64,000 bases of DNA from Flavobacterium frigoris (GTDB lineage Bacteria > Bacteroidota > Bacteroidia > Flavobacteriales > Flavobacteriaceae). The notes beneath the pieces are model-generated. The model had not been told where the DNA came from. It worked only from the letters and a program-made list of their open reading frames with translations, and did not search any database. Below are positions 1 to 9,127 of this stretch, one piece after another. The stretch is taken from positions 62,001 to 126,000 of the forward strand of contig NZ_FOFZ01000005.1 in NCBI RefSeq assembly GCF_900111075.1, written 5' to 3'. A program made the translations under genes and the position numbers. Every line of letters starts with the position of its first letter. Position 1 is the first letter of the stretch.

Positions 1-240
1 AAATCCCTAATTGTAAATAAGTTTAAAAAGGGTATTACTATTGTCAAAGGCGAACGCGGTTATTTGCCGAAAAGTTTTGATGTGAAACACGATTGCGATA
101 TTATCGTAACAATTGTAACTCGTTTAGAGTTATTGCGTATTAAGGAAGATATTTTAAAAATCGACCCGTATGCCTTTATGTATATTCAATACATTAAAGA
201 GGCTAACGGAGGCATACTGCGGAATAGGAAGAAACATTAA
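1..240 (+). CDS. YitT/DUF2179-type membrane protein, C-terminal part
   Basis: The frame is open from base 1 and stops with TAA at 238-240, giving the last 79 residues of a protein whose start lies outside the window. The text resembles the DUF2179 domain that closes YitT-family membrane proteins: a 'KKGITIVKGERGY' stretch near the beginning, a middle segment 'TRLELLRIKEDI', and the family-like ending 'IDPYAFMYI'. In the family this soluble domain follows five or six membrane helices; its ligand is not established. Product class is a motif-based call; the N-terminal half cannot be seen. Confidence 0.7.
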   Translation, partial: KSLIVNKFKKGITIVKGERGYLPKSFDVKHDCDIIVTIVTRLELLRIKEDILKIDPYAFMYIQYIKEANGGILRNRKKH

Positions 241-310
241 AAGAGGATGCGCTGATACTAACTTTATACTAATGTTTTTCTTTAATTAAAAAATAATCTT
301 TCCTCTTTTT

Positions 311-384
311 GGGCGTATCCCGCTTCCACTCCGTTACAGCACGGTCGAGCTGTATGTCACAATCTTTTTTCTATATTTCGCTAT
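311..384. repeat. Degenerate dispersed repeat A, copy 1
   Basis: About 74 bases that align colinearly with 3801-3875. Shared blocks in order are ATCCC, CCACTC, CGGTC and ACAATCTTTTTTCT, then a similar T-rich end. Copies of this type in spacers suggest a small extragenic repeat family; no coding capacity is seen. Confidence 0.55.
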
Positions 385-454
385 AAATCAATAAAATACA
401 AAATAACTTTCACAACTATCCATTACTTAGCATAAAAATGATCTATAGGATTTA

Positions 455-480
455 TACTGTTTTATTTATATATTAGCTTA
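455..480. repeat. 26-base dispersed repeat B, copy 1
   Basis: TACTGTTTTATTTATATATT followed by AGCTTA matches 4888-4913 at 25 of 26 positions. Both copies are followed, 17-29 bases later, by ATAAAAGTT. Function unknown; both lie in spacers. Confidence 0.6.
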
Positions 481-601
481 GTAGACACTTGAACTACATA
501 AAAGTTGCACAAATTTGAAGAAACGTCAAGAATAAGAATTAAATACAACAAAATCGACAAATCAATTCAAATAAAAGAGGGTTTAAAAAACTAATATTTT
601 C

Positions 602-630
602 TTGTTACGTTACTTAAGATTCTAAATTTG
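602..630 (+). promoter_or_regulatory. Promoter for the SulP gene
   Basis: TTG at 602-604, an 18-base gap and TAAATTTG at 623-630 fit the Bacteroidota sigma-A consensus (TTG, about 19 bases, TAnnTTTG). It leaves a leader of roughly 110 bases before the ATG at 746. Confidence 0.6.
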
Positions 631-745
631 ATAACTACAATTCTGAATCTGTATGATTTAAATATGTGTATAATAAAACCCGTTGAAAAAATTATGGAAT
701 GAACTATCGTTTTTCAACATTTACTGAATCAACAAAACTAAACTT

Positions 746-2407
746 ATGATATCAAAAATAGTAGATTTCAGCAATTTAAAAGGAGATTTAATTGGTGGTC
801 TAGTCGCTGGAGTGGTGGCCTTACCCCTAGCCCTTGCCTTTGGTGTACAATCAGGAATGGGCGCTACAGCAGGTCTCTATGGAGCTATTATGGTAGGGAT
901 ATTTGCAGCACTATTTGGAGGTACTCCAACTCAAGCTAGTGGACCAACAGGACCTATGACGGTGGTTTCTGCAGCTTTAGTTGTAGCTGGAATCCAATTG
1001 ACAGGAAGCCTAGAAGCGGCAATGGGGATTATATTACTAAGTTTTCTGTTAGGCGGAGCCCTACAGATTGTTTTTGGACTCATAAACATTGCTGGGTATG
1101 TCAAATATTTTCCATATCCAGTAATCTCTGGGTTTATGAGTGGAGTGGGACTGATTATTATACTTCTTCAATTATTCCCTTTTGTGGGACTTACTTCGGC
1201 TAAATCAACCTTTATAATATTGGGAGATTTACCTAGACTTTTTTCAGAATTTAATATTCATGCGCTTGCATTAGGCATTTTAACTGTATTGATTTATTAT
1301 TTATTTCCGTTAATCACTAAAGCCATTCCAAGTGCACTGGCGGCCTTGGTCATCGCAGCGCTAGCTGGTTATTTTCTAAGTTGGGATGTGCCCATAATTG
1401 GAGAAATTCCATCAGGGATTCCGTCTTTGCAAATTGGAACCATGTTTAGCAATATACCATCCGAAGCGTACCCATTAATAATAGAATATGCTGCCGTTCT
1501 AGCTGTCCTTGGTAGCATTGACTCCTTATTGACTTCGGTAATTGCAGACAATATGACTAAAACACGCCACAACAGTAATCGGGAATTGATTGGACAAGGA
1601 ATAGGCAATATGTTGGCAGCTGCTTTTGGGGGAATCCCTGGTGCAGGAGCAACAAAAGGCACCGTAGTCAATATTAATGCTGGAGGTAAAACCCGGATCT
1701 CAGGAGCCATTCATGGCTTATTTTTATTAGCCGTTCTTTTAGGTTTAGGCTCATTAGCGGCATATATCCCACTATCAGTTTTGGCAGGGTTATTAATTCC
1801 TATTGGCTTCAAAATTATTGATATCAAAGGCTTAAAACATTTGCTGCGAGTACCTAGAGCAGATGCCATCGTTCTAATTTTAGTCCTCTTAATAACTACC
1901 TTCGGCAGCTTAATCCAAGCAGTTGGCCTTGGTGTAGCACTAGCATCTATCTTATTTATGAAAAAGGCAAGTGACCTTGGTGAAAAGGGTATTACCATAG
2001 AATCTATAGAAAACTTGAAAGATGAAAAACCATGGCAAGATGAATTGTCTTTCTATGATGAATATAAAGATAAAGTAGTAATCAAGCACTTGAAAGGACC
2101 CCTTTTTTTTGGATTTACAACGCATCTTAAAAATCAGGTTGCCACTATGGATAAAAAGATTAAGTCTCTAATTATTCGAATGGATGAAGTTCCGCTGATT
2201 GATCAATCGGGACTTTATACTTTAGAAGATATCGTGTTTGATTTGCAGCAACTAGGAATACAAGTGTTACTAGTCAATCTACAAGAACAACCTATGGATA
2301 AATTAAGGTCGATTGATATCATCCCTGATCTCGTGGCAGAAGAGCATCTTTTTGTGAATATAGAAGAAGCTTTTGCTTATATAAAGAAGACAAATAGAAT
2401 AGATTAA
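746..2407 (+). CDS. SulP (SLC26) family anion transporter with STAS domain
   Basis: 553 residues, usual SulP length. The first ~420 residues are a run of hydrophobic helices with SulP features near the start ('LAFGVQSGM', 'ASGPTGPMT') and a conserved 'GNMLAAAFGGIPGAGAT' region around residue 290. Residues about 440-550 form a cytoplasmic STAS domain, with the 'LIDQSGL' motif where anti-sigma antagonists carry their key serine. Family members move sulfate, bicarbonate or other anions across the inner membrane; the substrate cannot be read from sequence, and in flavobacteria a bicarbonate or sulfate role is equally plausible. It has its own promoter and a hairpin after the stop, so it is probably monocistronic. 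A second SulP gene lies at 21819-23351. Confidence 0.9.
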   Translation: MISKIVDFSNLKGDLIGGLVAGVVALPLALAFGVQSGMGATAGLYGAIMVGIFAALFGGTPTQASGPTGPMTVVSAALVVAGIQLTGSLEAAMGIILLSFLLGGALQIVFGLINIAGYVKYFPYPVISGFMSGVGLIIILLQLFPFVGLTSAKSTFIILGDLPRLFSEFNIHALALGILTVLIYYLFPLITKAIPSALAALVIAALAGYFLSWDVPIIGEIPSGIPSLQIGTMFSNIPSEAYPLIIEYAAVLAVLGSIDSLLTSVIADNMTKTRHNSNRELIGQGIGNMLAAAFGGIPGAGATKGTVVNINAGGKTRISGAIHGLFLLAVLLGLGSLAAYIPLSVLAGLLIPIGFKIIDIKGLKHLLRVPRADAIVLILVLLITTFGSLIQAVGLGVALASILFMKKASDLGEKGITIESIENLKDEKPWQDELSFYDEYKDKVVIKHLKGPLFFGFTTHLKNQVATMDKKIKSLIIRMDEVPLIDQSGLYTLEDIVFDLQQLGIQVLLVNLQEQPMDKLRSIDIIPDLVAEEHLFVNIEEAFAYIKKTNRID

Positions 2408-2454
2408 GCATCTCAGGTTTATAAATTTTGACTTTAGAGTCAAATATGCTTTTT
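2406..2454 (+). terminator. Possible hairpin terminator after SulP gene
   Basis: AAGCAT (2406-2411) pairs with ATGCTT (2446-2451), and inside it TTTGACT (2427-2433) pairs with AGTCAAA (2438-2444). A short T run follows. The stem overlaps the stop codon, so this is a moderate call. Confidence 0.4.
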
Positions 2455-2561
2455 GAACGGTTATTATTACTACCGCTATCAATGTGCAAAATGACAATAG
2501 CCTCTAGTGACGTCCGAAGTATTTACACAAACTATGTTACACAATTAAAACAAAAAACGAT

Positions 2562-3044
2562 ATGGACATTAGAATAATAGAGACAATGCTTGCTGTTACC
2601 TCCTTCTTTATTTTAAGATTTGTTACTATAAAATTTCTTTCAAAGATTCAGCATAAATACGAGTATTCAAAATACAGAATAAGACCTATTTTGAAGTTTA
2701 TCAATTTATTCAATTTTGTAATCCTAATAACAATAATAATAGCAATCTGGGGAGTTGAGCAGACAAAGCTTCTGACTTTTATTACTTCTGTTCTCGCAGT
2801 TATCGGTATAGCATTATTTGCCCAATGGTCCATTCTTTCAAACATATCTTCTGCACTAATCATTTTCATAAGCCATCCTGTTAAATTGGGAGAATCAATT
2901 ACAATTATTGATAAGGAATTTGATATTACTGGTAAAGTGTCTGATATAGGGCTATTCTATGTGATCTTGAAGACAGAGACCGATGAAAAAATTATGATTC
3001 CCAATAATGTGTTTTTACAAAAAGCAACAAAAATAAATTCATGA
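2562..3044 (+). CDS. Short MscS-family mechanosensitive channel protein
   Basis: 160 residues. Hydrophobic helices at about 5-25 and 45-67 precede the MscS core: a pore-lining helix region with 'IGIALFAQWSILSNISSAL' at about 82-100, then the beta domain beginning 'FISHPVKLGESITI' and ending 'IMIPNNVFLQKATK'. Family members open under membrane tension and release solutes on osmotic downshift. It is shorter than E. coli MscS and lacks the C-terminal alpha-beta vestibule, which is common in compact MscS-like proteins of this phylum. The stop codon overlaps the start of a possible 19-residue peptide. Confidence 0.8.
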   Translation: MDIRIIETMLAVTSFFILRFVTIKFLSKIQHKYEYSKYRIRPILKFINLFNFVILITIIIAIWGVEQTKLLTFITSVLAVIGIALFAQWSILSNISSALIIFISHPVKLGESITIIDKEFDITGKVSDIGLFYVILKTETDEKIMIPNNVFLQKATKINS

Positions 3045-3100
3045 TAGTAATAGGTATGATTCTATTACTAGGCTTTTTATTTTTCCCCATTTGTTCCTAA
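3041..3100 (+). CDS. Possible 19-residue hydrophobic peptide
   Basis: An ATG at 3041 overlaps the stop of the MscS gene (ATGA) and opens 19 codons, read as MIVIGMILLLGFLFFPICS, enough for one membrane span. The overlap is the arrangement used for translational coupling. No homology is recognised and so short an ORF may be chance. Confidence 0.25.
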   Translation: MIVIGMILLLGFLFFPICS

Positions 3101-3891
3101 AGTGCGGCCACAAAAATTGAGGGAGAATACAGTGACAAACCTAAAATGATTCCATCCTTGCAGATCCAATGGTAAAATAGTCCAAAGAAATGAGTTTAGC
3201 GGTGTTTTCATCAAAGCCAAATTCAGACACAATGAGAAGAAATTTACTGTTGAATTCAAGATATTGGGAATTTAACAAGATGTAGATTTTGTAAAAAAAA
3301 GAGACATCACTCCTATGAGCCATCACAAAATAAAACGTAATCTTAATTGTCTTTACCAAAAAATAAAAAGGTTCAACTGCAATACTTTTAATTTAAATAG
3401 TAAATAGTTTTCTGCTCAGTTTAGTGGATTAAAGCCCAAAAATATTGACCTCGATTTTCACACATTGACCAAGTAAATAGATACTAAAAAAGAAAAAAAA
3501 TCAATTCAAAATTTTCAAATACTATTATCTGAACTTACTCAAATTATAAGAATAAGTAGTTTTGAACCAGATCAAATAATTGAATGGAAAAATTTATAAA
3601 AAGTTGTTCATAACAGCTAATGATTCTTTGGACTTTAAAAGCAAACCCCCGAGCTATAGCGAACGGACGAAGTCATGAAGCCTTGATTGAGCGAAACTGA
3701 TGGCGATTCCACTACTCTAAGCGAAAAATATGGCCGAACTAAATTATTTTATTTTACAATAAAACTGTTTGAATAAAAAAGTAAAGCCGCTAAGACCGTA
3801 AAGCATATCCCAAATACCACTCTCTTAAAGTGCGGTCAGTTTATGGAAGACAATCTTTTTTCTTTATTTCTTTATTGCTCCATAGTACCAG
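3101..3891. other. Long non-coding stretch
   Basis: About 790 bases without a credible gene. Short overlapping frames on both strands have no recognisable domain. It holds repeat A copy 2 at 3801-3875, and otherwise looks like decayed DNA with stops in every frame. Confidence 0.6.
3801..3875. repeat. Degenerate dispersed repeat A, copy 2
   Basis: Colinear with 311-384, sharing ATCCC, CCACTC, CGGTC and ACAATCTTTTTTCT in the same order and spacing. It lies just beyond the 3' end of the minus-strand hydrolase gene. Confidence 0.55.
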
Positions 3892-4734
3892 CTACAAGAA
3901 AAAATCCTTAGTCACAACCACCAATTCTTTAGTATGTTCTGGTAATGCTGTTCCTAAATAAGGATGCGACCCTCCAAAAACATGATTGGCTCCCAAAATA
4001 ATATGACTTTTTGCTTTGGTAAAATGTTTCTTTAACAAATTGAACTCCTCCATTTTAACGGCTTCATCATTTGTTCCTTGAATCATCAAATACGGAAATC
4101 GGAGCTTTTGACTCGCATTAATCAAACTGTACTTTTCTCTATTGGTTTCCAGATCCTCCAAAACTTCTATGTTCAAAGGCATCATTTGATTCGTTCTCGC
4201 GTTTTTAATATACTGAACACCTTCAGTTCTCCACTTGTCAATAAATTTTGAATTCCAACTGCGATGAAAATCAAACGGACTCGCCCATGTACATATTTTT
4301 TCAATTTTAGTTTCATATTGAGTGCAATACAATAATGCCGAAACACCTCCTTTGCTATGACCGATAATAAAAATTTTATCAGTGTTTATTACTGGCAATA
4401 TTTCTGGTAATTCGTTGACTATAAATTGTTCCACGCTCCCAATATCTTCCATTTCCTTTCCTAAAGTATTGGTAGCAAATTTATCGAGATCCGTAAACTC
4501 GACTGAATCTTCTAGTCCCATTCCGTTATGCGAAAAATTAAGCTTTAAGAAAGCAAAACCATTTTCTACGAAATAATTGGCTATCATCTGCCAACAACCC
4601 CAGTCTTTAAAGCCTTTAAATCCATGACAAAAAATGATGACCCCTTTTTGTTCCTGAGATTCAGAATAACTTAAATCTATTGTAAATTGCTCTTGTAACG
4701 CTCCTTCGAGAATAAAATTTCTATCTAATATCAT
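3892..4734 (-). CDS. Alpha/beta hydrolase family protein
   Basis: 280 residues with a serine hydrolase layout: oxyanion-region 'FCHGFKGFKDWG' at about 35-46, nucleophile elbow 'IGHSKGG' with Ser127, a probable acid in 'MIQGTNDEAV' and a C-terminal histidine in 'GANHVFGG'. There is no signal peptide, so it should be cytoplasmic. It resembles dienelactone hydrolase or acyl-peptidase-like esterases; the substrate is unknown. Transcribed alone on the minus strand. Confidence 0.8.
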   Translation of the reverse strand: MILDRNFILEGALQEQFTIDLSYSESQEQKGVIIFCHGFKGFKDWGCWQMIANYFVENGFAFLKLNFSHNGMGLEDSVEFTDLDKFATNTLGKEMEDIGSVEQFIVNELPEILPVINTDKIFIIGHSKGGVSALLYCTQYETKIEKICTWASPFDFHRSWNSKFIDKWRTEGVQYIKNARTNQMMPLNIEVLEDLETNREKYSLINASQKLRFPYLMIQGTNDEAVKMEEFNLLKKHFTKAKSHIILGANHVFGGSHPYLGTALPEHTKELVVVTKDFFL

Positions 4735-5069
4735 GATTTTTATTTTTAGGCTTCAATAAAAAATTAGAACAAAGATAAGAAGTTGATGGAATTATTGTTT
4801 CTAAAAAATTCTAGTATTTTAAAATGACAGCATCGAAATCATCGATATCTAGCCATCAAGCAAAGAAAATATCCCGCAGATGATTTGTACTATTTTATTT
4901 ATATATTAGCTTAATAAATAAATCTGGCTTTGTCAGAGCTATATAAAAGTTATGAGAGACCATTTAAGAACTAATGAAATTGAACTATTTTCTTTCAGCA
5001 CAAAACACTTATTCCTATAAGTTTGAAAACGGCTAGAGGTGGGAGAACATTGGTATTAATTAAAAAAAA
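4735..5069. other. Intergenic stretch between divergent genes
   Basis: No gene seen. It includes repeat B copy 2 and a TAAGTTTG -7 box at 5018-5025, about 45 bases upstream of the next gene, without a clear TTG partner. Confidence 0.6.
4888..4913. repeat. 26-base dispersed repeat B, copy 2
   Basis: 25 of 26 bases match 455-480; ATAAAAGTT follows at 4943-4951 as in the first copy. Confidence 0.6.
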
Positions 5070-5525
5070 ATGAAAATAAGACCTTATATCCAAAATGACA
5101 AAGTCGCAGTGATTGAACTTCTAAGGTCAAACACACCGCGATTTTTTGACCCCACAGAAGAAAAATATTTGATAGAATACCTGAATAAAGAGGTAGAAGA
5201 TTACTTCATAGTGGAAGAAAATCATGAAATTATAGGAGCCGGTGGAATCAACTATTTTCCAGAAGAAAAAACGGCTCGAATTTCTTGGGATATTATCAAA
5301 CCTGATTCACAAGGAAAAGGAATTGGAAGAAAATTAACTGAATACAGAATAAACCATTTGAATAAAAATATTGAAGTTGATATAATTATCGTGAGAACGA
5401 CTCAACTCGTTTACAAATTCTACGAAAAGAGGGGGTTTAAACTGATGAAAGTCGAAGAAAATTTTTGGGCAAAGAACTTTGACTTATATCAGATGGAATT
5501 AAAGAATAAAAACGGCAAAGAATAG
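5070..5525 (+). CDS. GNAT family N-acetyltransferase
   Basis: 151 residues covering one GNAT domain. The acetyl-CoA pyrophosphate loop is visible as 'DSQGKGIGRKLTEY' at about 89-102, preceded by the beta4 strand 'ARISWDII'; the C-terminal 'FYEKRGFKLMKVE' is the family's closing helix-strand. Family members acetylate amines on small molecules or proteins; the acceptor is not predictable. Single gene, probably from a weak promoter at 5018-5025. Confidence 0.85.
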   Translation: MKIRPYIQNDKVAVIELLRSNTPRFFDPTEEKYLIEYLNKEVEDYFIVEENHEIIGAGGINYFPEEKTARISWDIIKPDSQGKGIGRKLTEYRINHLNKNIEVDIIIVRTTQLVYKFYEKRGFKLMKVEENFWAKNFDLYQMELKNKNGKE

Positions 5526-5691
5526 CGTTTTGGTGCTGTAACAAGTTATATGATAGCTTCGATTTTTTCTTCGCAAAAAAACCCTTATCTTTAACAGAAA
5601 CAAATCAGTCTGCATTTACAGCAAGAGGGCAAAGCTACTGAATGCTGGCGCACATTTAAAATGAAAATAGCTTTATCCTTAAATCCAAAAA

Positions 5692-6306
5692 ATGAAAATA
5701 CTATTCATCTCACTCGGAGTAATACTCTTAGCCTTTGTTGTTGTTCAACTTTATGCCATGAGAGAACAAAAAAATATTGAAACCTATGCTTATGTAGTCA
5801 ATAAAAAATACGACACATTTGAAATCCGCAGCTACGAAGCAAGTTTATTTACTTCCGTCAAACTGTCCACAAAAGAATTTAAAGAGGCGTCCAGTAAAGG
5901 GTTCTCTATTTTAGCTGGATACATTTTTGGCGGAAATGAAAAGAACGAAAAAATATCCATGACCTCACCTGTAACCGTGTCTCTGGGAGATTCTATGACC
6001 GTTATGTTTTTGGTTCCAAAGAAATTCAAAAAAGAAATGCTTCCTCAGCCTAGTCAATCCCAGATAGAATTTAGAGAAGAACCGGCAAAAACTGTAGCTG
6101 CCATCACCTTTGGCGGTTGGGCTAATGATAAAAAAATAGAAAAGTATAAAGAGAAATTAAAGACTGCTTTAGATGTCGAGGGAATAAAGTACACCAACCG
6201 ATTTTACTTTTTAGGATACAATCCTCCTTTTGAAGTTTTCAACCGTAAAAATGAAGTTATTGTCGAGTTGCAAAATGACGCTATCGACCCAATTAAAAAA
6301 CAGTAA
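5692..6306 (+). CDS. SOUL family heme-binding protein
   Basis: 204 residues with an N-terminal membrane anchor or signal (about 1-22) followed by a SOUL domain. Recognisable stretches are 'YDTFEIRSYEAS', 'GFSILAGYIFGG', 'KISMTSPVT', 'FREEPAKTVAAITFGGWAN' and the ending 'FLGYNPPFEVFNRKNEVIVEL'. SOUL/HBP proteins bind heme or other tetrapyrroles, though in bacteria the role is mostly unproven. The anchor suggests it faces the periplasm. It stands alone with spacers on both sides. Confidence 0.85.
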   Translation: MKILFISLGVILLAFVVVQLYAMREQKNIETYAYVVNKKYDTFEIRSYEASLFTSVKLSTKEFKEASSKGFSILAGYIFGGNEKNEKISMTSPVTVSLGDSMTVMFLVPKKFKKEMLPQPSQSQIEFREEPAKTVAAITFGGWANDKKIEKYKEKLKTALDVEGIKYTNRFYFLGYNPPFEVFNRKNEVIVELQNDAIDPIKKQ

Positions 6307-6455
6307 ACTAGTAATCCGTTTTTACAACATATCATACTTAAAATAAATGATTATGTACTAAAGCTATTGTTAAAAAACGGAGTGTCTAAAATAGGAATCG
6401 AATATTCCCTAACCAGTAGCACCACAGCATTAAATAATCATTTAAAATTTTTAGT

Positions 6456-8084
6456 ATGGAAGGCTTAATAATGAATTACCCACTCACAACTACTACTATT
6501 CTTGAATACGGAAACAGCGTCTATCACCATAAAAAAATAATAACCTATTTACCAGATGGAACACGACAGGAATATCGCTTTGGTGATCTGTATAAACGAT
6601 GTAAAAAGTTAGCCAATGCGTTAACCTTAAAATTAGGTATCACTAAAGGGGATATGGTAGGTACTTTTGCATGGAATCACGCGCCTCATGTAGAGCTATA
6701 CTATGGTATTTCAGGTGTTGGAGCCATTTGTCATCCTATAAATATTAGATTGACAAGCGACCAAACGGAATATATAATCAACAATTCTGAAGATAGAGTC
6801 ATTTTTGTAGACGCTACTTTAGTCCCTCTACTAGAAAAAATTGCCCCACTACTTGAAACTGTAGAATGTTATGTGTTAATAAATGCACCTAAAGATTTTA
6901 AAACCTCGTTACTAATTACAATACATTACGAAGATTTATTGGAAGAGCAATCGGAACATTTTGAATGGCCAACATTAAACGAAAATGATGCCAGCGGAAT
7001 GTGTTACACCAGCGGAACAACTGGTTTACCAAAAGGAGTTTTATATTCTCATAGGTCTACTTATTTGCATGCTTCTAACATTATATCACCTAATGCAGGG
7101 AACTACAGCAATCTAGATACCATTCTATTGATTGTGCCACAATTTCATGTAATGGCTTGGGGATTTCCATATTTATGTCTGTTGTCTGGATCAAACATGG
7201 TGCTACCTTCCTCTAATTTACAGCCAGACGTTCTTATTAAAATTCTTCAAGAAGAGCAGGTTACTAAAGCAAACGGAGTTCCTACTATTTGGTTAGGCGT
7301 TTATGATGCCATGAAGAAGAATCCACCAAAAGAAAAACTGGCGCTTGAAGAATATATTGTAGGAGGTTCTGCATTACCTAAAAGTCTTATTGAAGGTTTC
7401 GAAAAAGATTTTGGAATAAAGGGAGTTCAAGCTTGGGGAATGACAGAAACATCTCCTTTGGGTACCGTTTCACGATTACAATCACTGCATACCCATTTAT
7501 CAGATAACGAAAAGCTTAACATTCGTGCCAAACAAGGTACTGCTTTTCCAGGTGTTGAATTAAGGATAATGACAGATGAGGGGACTTTGGCACCCGCCGA
7601 TGGTAAGACCATGGGAGAATTACAAATAAAGGGGGCTTGGGTTATCAATTCTTATTTTAAGACGAATAATCAGGATGGTTTTACTCAAGATGGTTGGTTT
7701 AAAACGGGTGATGTCAGTACGATCGATAAAGATGGTTATATGGAAATTAAAGACCGTACCAAAGACCTTATAAAAAGTGGTGGTGAATGGATTTCAAGTG
7801 TTGCCTTAGAATCGGCATTAATGGCGCATCCGAAAATTAAAGAAGCTGCAGTAATTGCCATAGCAGACGAAAAATGGATAGAAAAACCTTTGGCTTCCAT
7901 AGTCTTAGTGAATGAGAAAGATACCATATCAGATAGCGAATTAATTGAATTTTTATCGAGAGATTTTGTAAAATATCAGATTCCCAGAGACTATGTTTAC
8001 ATAAATGAAGTACCCAAAACAAGCGTTGGTAAACTTGACAAAAAAGAGATTAGAAGACTTTTTGCCGAAGGAAAGCTTAGTTAA
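6456..8084 (+). CDS. Fatty-acyl-CoA synthetase (AMP-forming)
   Basis: 542 residues of the ANL adenylate-forming superfamily. The phosphate-binding loop reads 'YTSGTTGLPKG' at about 184-194, followed by 'WGMTETSP' and 'GWFKTGDVSTIDKDGYMEI'. The hinge and C-terminal catalytic lysine are in 'KTSVGKLDKKEIR'. It activates a carboxylic acid, most likely a medium- or long-chain fatty acid, to its CoA thioester via an acyl-adenylate. A second ATG at 6471 is also possible as start. It is not closely linked to other lipid genes. Confidence 0.85.
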   Translation: MEGLIMNYPLTTTTILEYGNSVYHHKKIITYLPDGTRQEYRFGDLYKRCKKLANALTLKLGITKGDMVGTFAWNHAPHVELYYGISGVGAICHPINIRLTSDQTEYIINNSEDRVIFVDATLVPLLEKIAPLLETVECYVLINAPKDFKTSLLITIHYEDLLEEQSEHFEWPTLNENDASGMCYTSGTTGLPKGVLYSHRSTYLHASNIISPNAGNYSNLDTILLIVPQFHVMAWGFPYLCLLSGSNMVLPSSNLQPDVLIKILQEEQVTKANGVPTIWLGVYDAMKKNPPKEKLALEEYIVGGSALPKSLIEGFEKDFGIKGVQAWGMTETSPLGTVSRLQSLHTHLSDNEKLNIRAKQGTAFPGVELRIMTDEGTLAPADGKTMGELQIKGAWVINSYFKTNNQDGFTQDGWFKTGDVSTIDKDGYMEIKDRTKDLIKSGGEWISSVALESALMAHPKIKEAAVIAIADEKWIEKPLASIVLVNEKDTISDSELIEFLSRDFVKYQIPRDYVYINEVPKTSVGKLDKKEIRRLFAEGKLS

Positions 8085-8279
8085 ACAGCATAATTACTAC
8101 TTAGAATAAGAAACGCCAACAATGGTTATAATTAATTGCTTGTTTTTGGCCTACTTCAAGTAACCCAATCTCAACTCTAAATTAAGAGAATTAATTACAA
8201 ACAGTACCGGCTATTAGGTCCCTATTTTATTATTTGTTTAATTATTTGTTAAAAAAAATAAACAAAACATATAAATGCT

Positions 8280-8287
8280 TATATTTG
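8280..8287 (+). promoter_or_regulatory. -7 box upstream of fasciclin lipoprotein gene
   Basis: TATATTTG fits TAnnTTTG and lies 36 bases before the ATG. No TTG occurs at the normal spacing upstream. Confidence 0.4.
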
Positions 8288-8323
8288 AGTATCTTAATTT
8301 AATTTAAACTTAAAATAGTAATT

Positions 8324-8908
8324 ATGAAATTAGTAAAAACAATTAGTGCATTTGTATTAGTAGGAGTAATAACTGCTTCTTGTGGTCAGAAAAAAGAAGC
8401 CGAATCAACAGAGATGGCTGATTCAACAGCAGTAGTAATGGACACAACAGTAGTTGTCGAAACACCGAACATTGTAGGGGTAGCAGCAGGAAATGCAGAT
8501 TTCTCAACGCTTGTTACGGCAGTGAAAGCAGCTGGATTAGTTGAAACATTAAGTAGTGACGGTCCGTTTACGGTTTTCGCACCAAATAATGCAGCATTTG
8601 CAAAACTTCCAGCAGGAACTCTAGACAGCTTATTGAAACCAGAAAGTTTAGACAAATTGCAAGCTGTTTTAAAGTACCACGTAGTAGCAGGGAAGTTTGA
8701 CGCTGCAACAGTAATTGATGCAATAAACAAAAATAACGGAAAATACACTGTTACAACTGTTCAGGGAGGTACAATAGTTTTAAGCTTGAAAGACGGAAAA
8801 GTGATGTTAACTGATGCTAATGGCGGAACTGCAACAGTTGTTCTTGCTGATGTAGCTGCTTCCAATGGAGTTATTCATGCCATCGATACCGTGGTTATGC
8901 CAAAGTAA
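8324..8908 (+). CDS. Fasciclin-domain lipoprotein
   Basis: 194 residues. A lipoprotein signal ends in 'VITASC' with Cys20, followed by a charged, threonine-rich linker and one fasciclin (FAS1) domain from about 50 to 192. FAS1 hallmarks are visible: 'FSTLVTAVKAAGLVETL', 'GPFTVFAPNNAAFAKLP', 'LKYHVVAGKF' and the ending 'VIHAIDTVVMPK'. FAS1 domains mediate adhesion or protein contacts at cell surfaces. Expected location is the outer membrane or periplasmic face. A -7 box precedes it and a strong terminator follows, so it is a single-gene unit, probably well expressed. Confidence 0.9.
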   Translation: MKLVKTISAFVLVGVITASCGQKKEAESTEMADSTAVVMDTTVVVETPNIVGVAAGNADFSTLVTAVKAAGLVETLSSDGPFTVFAPNNAAFAKLPAGTLDSLLKPESLDKLQAVLKYHVVAGKFDAATVIDAINKNNGKYTVTTVQGGTIVLSLKDGKVMLTDANGGTATVVLADVAASNGVIHAIDTVVMPK

Positions 8909-8928
8909 GTTTTAACTTATTCTTTTAT

Positions 8929-8957
8929 AAACCGTTGTAGCAATGCAACGGTTTTTT
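8929..8957 (+). terminator. Rho-independent terminator after fasciclin gene
   Basis: Perfect 9-base stem AAACCGTTG / CAACGGTTT with an 8-base loop, followed by further T residues. Confidence 0.85.
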
Positions 8958-9127
8958 ATATCAACTCAACTAAAGTTAGGTTTAAAGTAAAAATCAGTAC
9001 GCTATAGCCAATGGTCTTACCACCCTATCTGACAGAAATAGATTTAAAAAGTGGAGTCCAGAACCCACTAAAAAAACGGGGCGTCATCCCGCAAGCCAGA
9101 CATGTAGGAAAAAATAATTAATAAAAT

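Larger units (their letters stand above)
241..745. other. Intergenic stretch with dispersed repeats and promoter
   Basis: No credible gene. It contains two elements that recur near 3.8 kb and 4.9 kb (listed separately) and a good Bacteroidota-type promoter at 602-630 for the SulP gene. The rest is AT-rich. Confidence 0.7.

Noticed and set aside
455..510. Repeat B as part of a CRISPR array
   Set aside because: Only two copies 4.4 kb apart, no spacers and no cas genes.
3077..3359. Overlapping minus-strand frames of 60-72 codons
   Set aside because: They overlap each other in different frames, show no domain, and the flanking DNA is full of stops.
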